Shown here: positions 57,266-64,000 of the stretch, in pieces
How positions within the stretch are numbered: position 1 is the first letter of the stretch
Layout: each line of letters opens with the position of its first letter
NCBI GenBank assembly: GCA_029851415.1
Contig: CM056743.1
Coordinates: forward strand, 372,001-436,000
Length of the DNA stretch: 64,000 nucleotides
Source of the DNA: Eretmocerus hayati
Taxonomy: Eukaryota > Arthropoda > Insecta > Hymenoptera > Aphelinidae
Direction of reading: 5' to 3'
The notes under the pieces: model-generated
The model's database searches: none
Seen by the model: the letters and a program-made list of their open reading frames with translations, nothing else
What the model was told of the DNA's origin: nothing
Program-made: the position numbers and the translations under genes

Positions 57266-59387
57266 AGACGATTCGAGACGAGTTCATTCCCCAAACACCC
57301 TCTAGAAGCAACATCTGCAGGGTTTTTCGACGATTTGATGTAGTGCCAAATGGCAGTGGGAATCAGCGTCTTAATTTCAGCACACTTATTGGCAACTAAA
57401 ACCGGCCACGTAGAAGGGTACTCATGAATCCAGTGCAATACTACTTTTGAATCGCAGTGCACATGAATCGACAAATTATCAAATTTGAGCTTTGATGCAA
57501 ATCGATTGAGCAGCTGGGCGACTGTCAAAGCGCCGAATGGTTCCAATTTCGGAATCGAGGGGATTTTTATGGGTGCAACTTTTGATTTAGCACCCAACAA
57601 GGTGACTTTACAGTCATCATCTAGAACTCGTAGGTATACAACCGCTGCATACGCTATCTTGGAAGCGTCGGAATAACCATGTAGCTCGTATTTTTGAGCG
57701 TTTTTTGTTATACCCAAGTAACGTGGGATTTTCAAGTCTAAAAGGTGAGTCAAGGAAGAATACCATTGTTCAAATTTTTTGGTAAATTCACCCGGCAGTA
57801 CCTGATCCCAAGGTACATATTTTATCCACAGCAGCTGCATGAAATTTTTACCGGTGATGATCACCGGAGTTATCCAGCCCAGTGGGTCAAAGATCCTAGC
57901 AATTTTGGAAAGTACAATACGCTTTGTCAGCGGAACCGTCAAAGGTTCAATTGACAATTGGAATTTGAAAATGTCATTAGCGGGACACCAACTTATACCG
58001 AGCACTGAGAACAGAGAGTCCTCTTGCAAAGGGTCGTCTGCAGCTAATATGTTCCTTGGTAATTCATCGATGAGTTCGGGGGTGTTTGAGAGCCATTTTC
58101 TCAACTCAAACCCACCAGATTTTAGGAGGTTAGTTGTATCCGATTGCTTAGTCAAAATTTCCTCAACCTTCCTCAACCTTTCCTTGAGGAGCCATCAGAT
58201 ACTACGTTATCCATGTAGCTCTCTTCATTGATTACTTCAATAGCGCTCGGAAAATGTTCACCTTCATCTTTGACTAACTGTTTAAGTGTCATAATGGCTA
58301 AAAAGAGACTACTCGTATAGCCAAATGTCAGTACGGTCAACAAAAGTTTCATTATTGCATCACTGGGGTGCTCTCGCCACAGAATAGTTTGGAGGTGTTG
58401 ATCCTCTGGATGGACGCCAATTTGTAAAAACATTTGTTTTATATCCGCCACAAAAGCATGAGGATACTTACGCCATTGGGTACATAAATCAGCTAATTCA
58501 GGTAGCAAATTCGGACCTGAATAGAGATAGTCATTGAGCGAGTAACCCTTATCAGTGATCATGGAAGCATTGAAAACTGTTCTCACTGGACTTGTCGAGC
58601 TATTCTCTTTGATAACCCCGTGATGAGGTAAAAATCAGAATTGATCATCAGGGATATTGGTAGTGAATATTGGGCGCACGAAACCTTGCGATAAGTAATC
58701 TCGCATTGATTTGACATACGCGTTCTTGAATTCAGGATTCTTTGCAAACTTCTTTTCCAGACTTAGAAAAACTCGAAGTGCTTTGGAGTACGAATCTCCT
58801 AGAATACCTGACTCTGGAAAGTTGGGTTTCCGTGGAAGTTTGACGATATAATTGCCGGTTTCTGAGCGACTCACATTGTTATTGTAATGTTCAACACATT
58901 TTTGTTCATCATCCGACAAGAAACGTTCCTTTGGAATCTCCTCGCGATCGAAAAACGAACGGAGAGTTTCATTGAGTTGGGATTCAGTGTCATTAAGACA
59001 CAAATTTATTGTTGGTCGCGACGATTTTTGAGACATCGAAGAACCAGAAACTATCCAGCCGAAATGCGATTTCATAGCTATAGGAGCATCGCCCTTTCGG
59101 ATCTTACGTAAACCTTGTTGTATGATTTGTGCGTTGATCTGAGCACTAAGTAACATATCAACAACACCAGGTTTATTAAAATTAGGGTCTGCTAAGCGCA
59201 ACTTCCTCAAATGTTCCCAATCCCCATTGAATGGAGAGTTGGGTTGATATTGGGTAACCTCAGGAATCACGTAAGCTGACACTATGAATTTTTTATCGGA
59301 AGTAAAGCGAGGTCGTATAGCCACCTCCACTACGTTTTTTTTGCATACAGGGCCACTTTTACCGCTAACTGTCGTAGTAGGTACCAT
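57196..59387 (-). pseudogene. pol: BEL/Pao RT-RNase H (element 2)
   Basis: Frame 59387-58635 covers the segment after protease (VEVAIRPRF to FVRPIFTTNIPDD) and ends at TGA inside the YFLPHHGV block. Frame 58586-58173 carries RT motifs FVADIKQMFLQIGVHPED and YMDNVV, where the second catalytic Asp of YMDD is Asn. A 10-base tandem duplication (AAGGTTGAGG, near 58165-58185) then shifts the frame. Frame 58176-57196 holds the RT connection and RNase H (YELHGYSDAS, HVHCDSKVVLHWIH). Inactive. Confidence 0.85.
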
Positions 59388-60735
59388 AACGGGTTTTTTC
59401 TTTAACCGAAGTAAAGTTCTTAAACCGAGCAGTTGCTATGAAAATCTCCCCATCATTGTCATCTTTATTAATAATGTTATTGACGTGGTTCGATTCTAAT
59501 TGTAACATAGATTCTGCACTATTGGACTGTTGGGCGGACGTATTTGATTTGGAAAGTTGATCAGCGATATTCGGAATACTGGGCTTACCACTTTCACGAA
59601 TAGTCGTATGATGTTTTCCATTACAAACCGCACAGCGTTCGTCACTAGGACACTCCGGCAAGAGATGGTCGGAAGAAAAGCAATTGAAACATCTCTTGAG
59701 TGAGGTTATATATCTTTTCCTCTCAAGCACAGATTTTGCCTTGAAGGTACCACAAAAGGTGAAAAAATGAGGACCCTCGCAAATCATGCACACGGGTCGC
59801 TCACGTCCAGGCTTTTATTTATCTTTTTGATTCACGTGGACAGCTTTTGAATCTTTGGGTTTAGTATTCTGATTCTTGTTTTGATTCTTCAAATCAGAGG
59901 TGGCACTAGATCTGGGTTTTTTCTCTGTCTGCTCAGTTGCTTCCTTAGCACTCTCAAATTGAGCGTGAGCCAGTCTCTGAATTTCGAGAGAATCATCAAG
60001 CATTTTGTAGCTAGGACATTGCTTCGGATTTTCTGATTGTGCGACATGAGATTCCCAATCTTTTTGAAGTGCAGGAGTGAGACGCATCACTACTAGAAAA
60101 ACGACCATGGGGTCCCAAGTATCGATTTGACAGTTCAATGATTTCAGAGCTTTCAAAACATTGTTCACTCCGTTGCGAAGACGACTGATCTCTGAAGCGG
60201 TATCAGCTCCCATTTTATTCATGGACATCAATTTTGAAAGTAATTTAGAGACTAATAAGCGATTATCGCTGTAGTACTCTTTGACGCTTTTCCAGGCCGA
60301 ATCAAAGTTTTCGCCAGAGGAAGCGCTTTCTTCAAGGAGTTCTGCGGCTTCCCCTTCAAGTGAGGATCGCAAATAACTCATTTTATAAACATTCGCAAGG
60401 CCGTGTTTCCTCACCACCATTTCATCAAAAGACTCGTGAAAATTCGTCCAGCTCTGAATGTCACCGGAGAAGGTGGGAAGTTCAATTGGCGGTAATTTGG
60501 CTTGGAATGTAGCAGATTGTTCAGATGTTTCAGTATTTCGCGAACCGGTAGGTACTGCCACGTCGAGATTTAATAGGAAGTCTTGGAATAGCCCTAGGGA
60601 AGCAAAATATGATTCTTCTACACTATCATACGCATTATTATTGAAGTAGTTATCTGAAGCATCAATATCATCATCGTCTAATAGCTTCTCATGAATATCT
60701 TGAAACTTTTTCCAGTAATCTTCCAACCCCTTCAT
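59365..60735 (-). pseudogene. gag: BEL/Pao gag and nucleocapsid (element 2)
   Basis: Gag starts mid-protein (MKGLEDYWKKFQDIHEKL) and shows PTFSGDIQSWTNFHESF, YLRSSLEGEAAELLE and a Lys/Asn-rich linker ended by TAA at 59815-59817. The same frame continues after one stop with zinc knuckles (CMICEGPHFFTFC, CFNCFSSDHLLPEC, CAVCNGKHHTTI). It runs out near 59400, where about 45 residues including the protease active site are missing compared with element 1. Confidence 0.85.
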
Positions 60736-60739
60736 CCGG

Positions 60740-61150
60740 ATAAGGCACGAGTTAACATATGAGCCCGATCAAAATCATGACCATCAAGCCACTTTGGCTA
60801 GGTGACGTCGGGGGCCAACCTCTACTCGGATCTCTTCAGCCCCCTGAAGAGTCTGATCCGGAGAGGAAAGACGAAACGCACCAACATCTAGCGTAGAATC
60901 AAAATTTTTCGTTCCTCATCTAATTTTTCATGTATTTGAAACTCCATCAAAATCCTTCAAGTTGCGACACTCGAATTGCGAGGTGCCTTGAAGGTACATA
61001 GATCGAATTGGAGTAATCCAATATCGATCTATGTCACTTAATCAACAAATCCGTTGGTTAAAATTAGCTTGCATTAGCCGAGTCATGTAATAATATGATT
61101 TGAAATTCCCGCGAGCGATAAAGTCTCGATCGTTCATATCGATCGAGACA
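60740..61150 (-). repeat. Family B repeat, copy at 60.7-61.15 kb
   Basis: Bases 60745-60930 are the reverse complement of 10570-10760; 60985-61110 match 10795-10910 directly. CCATCAAAATCCTTC at about 60940 and CCCGCGAGCGATAAA near 61105 also link it to the 48-54 kb foldbacks. It abuts the truncated end of BEL element 2, so it may have caused or followed the truncation. Confidence 0.65.
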
Positions 61151-62879
61151 AAAATTCATTCTAATTGCATCAAATCATGTTCGGTTGGCAAGTATATTAC
61201 GCTTTTAGCTTGAAATCATGTTTTTTGAGGCGCACACAAGCGAAACGGGTCAAACCGATCCGGTTTTGCTTGCGATCTCTTGTTTCTATCATATCTGATA
61301 CCAAGTAAGTGACTGCGTGATCCAATATTTGCTTGTTTGATCGTACGAGTTACTCTTCCCATTATTCAAGGGAATTTCTGGGAATTACGTTGCTGAAAAA
61401 CTCTCAAATAACGTGTATATCATGACTCCAACGAACCTCTCGAGTTTTCTGGTGATGAGTCTGTGTAGAACGGGGTGTTGGGGGCGTAGACAGTCTCGAC
61501 ATGAAGGTGATGTTTATTTACCAAACTTTAGCCGTTCAATTTAAAAATTGGTTTTTGGACCTAGAAATTTCCTCCAATAACCCAGGATTCATAATTGACC
61601 GTCAATCCATCAACACAATGGCGCTTATTCGAAAATACTAATTCCTAAATTCATCCTACTAAACTTTCGACTATAGTTTTCGAAAAGCATTCAAACAATT
61701 TAAATAATATCGAGAACATTTGAAACTCACTCTTATTCCTTCCATATCAGAGATAGTATACAGGATTGTTGCACAAATACTTCAAGAAAATCTGCTAAGA
61801 AATACTTCGAGACATTGCGATGCGACTGGTAGTCAGGAAACCAAAGAGCAAGTATAGCTCACATCCTTCTTCAAATACGCTCTGTTTGAAGGTCCACTAG
61901 CTGGATCGTCATATTTTTGGGGATTTAATCGACGAATTATGTACTGACACCTTTTTATTTTTGTTACGAAGGCAGACATTGATATAATTACGGGTACTCC
62001 GTCGAGGTGTGGCATTCTTCGATTACAGGATTTCTTTTACATACTTTTGAGAGGGAATTTAACATTGAGCTATTTGGCACAATATTGGAGATCACAAACG
62101 CATATCTATTTGCCTATTCATTATCGGTATAGAACATGGTTAATTTTGTAATCTAAAAGAGTATTGATATTTTGAGACATTCATACATACTCGCGTCGTC
62201 TAATAATGAGTAACTCACACACCACACATTAGGAATTGGTAACAATAGCTGTTTTCAGGCAAGAACCGTTTCATTATCCACCCACACATTCGTTCGGGGC
62301 CCCGATTCATTCTTACATGCGCACTATTTCGTATTTTCAATATTCTTCCGTACGATACTTCGTCCGTGAGCAATCATATTGCCTCATGCTGATAATATCT
62401 TCCGGAGACTCTAAAAAAATTGAGCGAGTCCACTCTCTTCCATTCATTTCATTCAGGACGAATCGAAGAAATTTTCGCAGATGTACGCAACATTTCTGCG
62501 GACATCACAAGTGCAATACTTTCCATCCCCGTCAGCTGTCCATTGGGTGGTGATGGAGTGTATCCGTGTATGTGGCAATGGCATTGCTCTTATGGCCATT
62601 TCCAGGGTTTTCTGTCCCACCCCACGCCGTCTCGTAAAAATCGGTCACGCGATTTGATTCGAGTTCTGGATACCGATAACAGATAATATGTAGAATCCGA
62701 GTGTTAAGCGGTAAAAAAAGTTTGAAAATTCCTTCCCTCCCAAATTACCGCGTTTCGTGGGTTTGCTCTCATGCGCCTAGCTCCGTACCATCTTCCGTGA
62801 AATTGCCCGAGAGCGGACCGATGAGTTCAACAGCACAAATTCTTAACACTTTTGCTCACGATTTTGGAGGCATGAGCTC
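61151..62879. other. Intergenic, possible Gypsy leader at right
   Basis: No gene is supported from 61151 to about 62200. The part next to the gag fragment (62200-62880) may be its leader or LTR, but I found no repeat partner or primer site. Confidence 0.35.
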
Positions 62880-63508
62880 CCTAACAATGATGAATTCCGA
62901 AATGATCCCGTGGTTGCGAATATCGCGCTCGGTGAGAAGGTGGCATCAGAGAAAACCACGACATCCGGACCACAGAGGCCTTTCAATGCAAATCATAATA
63001 AACAGGGCGTCGAAAAAATCGATCGAGCTTGGGAAATTGATTTCACAGGCGGGGACAAATCAATCAGTATCGAAGAATTCATTCAACTGGTAGAAGAGTG
63101 CCGTGCTTTGGCACACATCGACGATGGGGACTCACTCAATGGGATGATCGAGCCTATGACTGGCGCAGCGCTTATCTGGTGCCACCAAGGTCGGAAAAAT
63201 GGACCTCTTGGGACGGCTTTTGCACGAGCGCTCGTTGCACGTGCGGTGCAGGTCGTAACTTCCAACATAAATTAGTGGTGGCGGCACAGACGTGTACCCA
63301 AGGAAAAGAAGAAACGGCTAGGGATTATATCTCCAGTCTGATGACAATTTTGGACAGAATCGATACACCTTGGAGAGAAGAGGAGAGATTAGATCTTTTC
63401 TACAGGAATATGATCCCCGAGCTGCGAAAATTGGTGCGTAGGCAACAGCTGTCAGACATTGACTCCCCACTTGAACTTGCAAAAGATGCAGAGAATCTTG
63501 CGGTGTGA
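62880..63508 (+). pseudogene. Ty3/Gypsy gag fragment, frameshifted
   Basis: Frame 62910-63275 gives an N-terminal capsid piece (RAWEIDFTGGDKSISIEEF, MIEPMTGAALIWCHQ). Homology then continues in the 63098-63508 frame (KLVVAAQTCTQGKEETARDY, EEERLDLFYRNMIPELRKLV), so one frameshift lies near 63185-63260. The pattern of a capsid with E-x-A-x-DY and RNMIPELR is typical of Gypsy gag. A TGA at 63506-63508 ends it. The element may continue beyond the window. Confidence 0.65.
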
Positions 63509-64000
63509 GGAAAGCTACAAGCTACCACGACCATTAGGGACGGCCCTGCTCCCAGGAAGAGCGTATCACAGCGCAAAAGCAGAGACCAAATATAATGAAT
63601 CTAGTCTCGCGTCGTTGAGCGATCCTCCACATAGCGAATTGACAACTGCTTTGGGTAGACTCGTGGGAGCCACGTCCAAATAGATCACTGCTTCACAGGC
63701 TCCGGGTGCTGCTGCTGCGCCACCGCCACCAAATCTCAAGTCCACCATCAACAGAGCGATTGCGAACGCATTTGAAAATGCGAATCAGAATGCTGCTTCC
63801 AAGCCAAGTGCTTCGAATTCGAATTCGAGTAACTTGCAACGTGGAACGTTGCAGCACGCTGAGTCTCACTCCATGGAAACCCTCGTCATCACCTCGGGCT
63901 GTGCGAACCAAAATTAATTGTTGGAACTTTACTTTTTTCGAGGTCTGCCCGAGGTGACGAGTGGATGATGCTGATGAATTTGAACGGACCGCAAACTCCC
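63509..64000 (+). other. Continuation of Gypsy gag region, no clear frame
   Basis: The sequence after the gag stop is richer in GC and Ala/Pro codons (near 63700-63740) but has stops in the gag frame. No zinc knuckle or protease was recognised before the window ends. Confidence 0.35.

Larger units (their letters stand above)
55361..60740 (-). mobile_element. Decayed BEL/Pao element 2, 5'-truncated
   Basis: Gag, nucleocapsid, RT-RNase H and integrase lie in BEL order on the minus strand. The protease centre is deleted, several stops and three frameshifts interrupt it, and gag begins without its first ~45 residues at a junction with a family B repeat (about 60740). No 5' LTR was found. It belongs to a different BEL family from the 457-8360 element; similarity is at protein level only. 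Confidence 0.85.

Overview
This window is a transposon-rich stretch of a eukaryotic nuclear genome, most likely an insect. Pointers are two BEL/Pao retrotransposons, insect-style Ty3/Gypsy fragments, a CR1-like non-LTR element with a PHD plus baculovirus-FP-like ORF1, TTAA- and TA-flanked DNA-transposon derivatives, and a short CCTAA (insect telomere type) run near base 16. A parasitoid wasp or similar hymenopteran would fit, but that is inference. I see no complete host gene, only three weak exon-like islands near 15.4, 20.2 and 20.65 kb. Many open frames begin with GTG or TTG, so apparent starts were judged by family homology and by ATG.

Layout. 457-8360 is a structurally complete BEL/Pao element: 253-bp LTRs that I read as identical, a 5-bp TGCCC target duplication, a tRNA-Tyr-like primer site, gag-protease-RT-RNase H, then an in-frame TAG and integrase. 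8.66-10.56 kb (reverse), 17.26-20.03 kb and 39.66-41.48 kb are copies of one unclassified repeat (family A) with a ~800-bp foldback core at one end and a GC palindrome at the other; two extra copies of the palindromic end lie at 13.4 and 13.7 kb. 14.86-15.24 kb is a TTAA-flanked MITE. 21.08-22.18 kb is a broken Gypsy integrase with an AT-hook tail. It is followed by an unidentified acidic/coiled-coil ORF, split by a 7.5-kb LTR element (22636-30175) that has about 1-kb LTRs, a minus-strand gag-like ORF and no visible pol.

31.6-33.74 kb holds a decayed minus-strand Gypsy gag with a Lys-type primer site and a tRNA-derived SINE. About 33.8-39.1 kb is a near-intact CR1-like element whose ORF1 and ORF2 are in one frame, separated by a single TGA in the readthrough context TGA CTA. 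A 5'-truncated relative lies at 42.97-45.0 kb, next to a TA-terminated MITE full of GTTACGTAAC words. 46.44-47.19 kb is a degenerate ~170-bp tandem repeat. 47.32-51.63 kb is a 4.3-kb composite of nested foldbacks with Tc1/mariner-like ends and a near-perfect 192-bp-arm hairpin. 52.9-54.6 kb is a large palindrome carrying tRNA-Ser-like boxes, related to repeats at 10.6 and 60.8 kb (family B). 55.1-60.74 kb is a decayed minus-strand BEL/Pao element, and 62.88-63.5 kb a frameshifted Gypsy gag.

Functionally, the retroelement genes form self-replication units (capsid, protease, reverse transcriptase, integrase or endonuclease). Only the first BEL/Pao and the CR1-like element look close to intact. 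The rest is nested debris that records the order of insertion.
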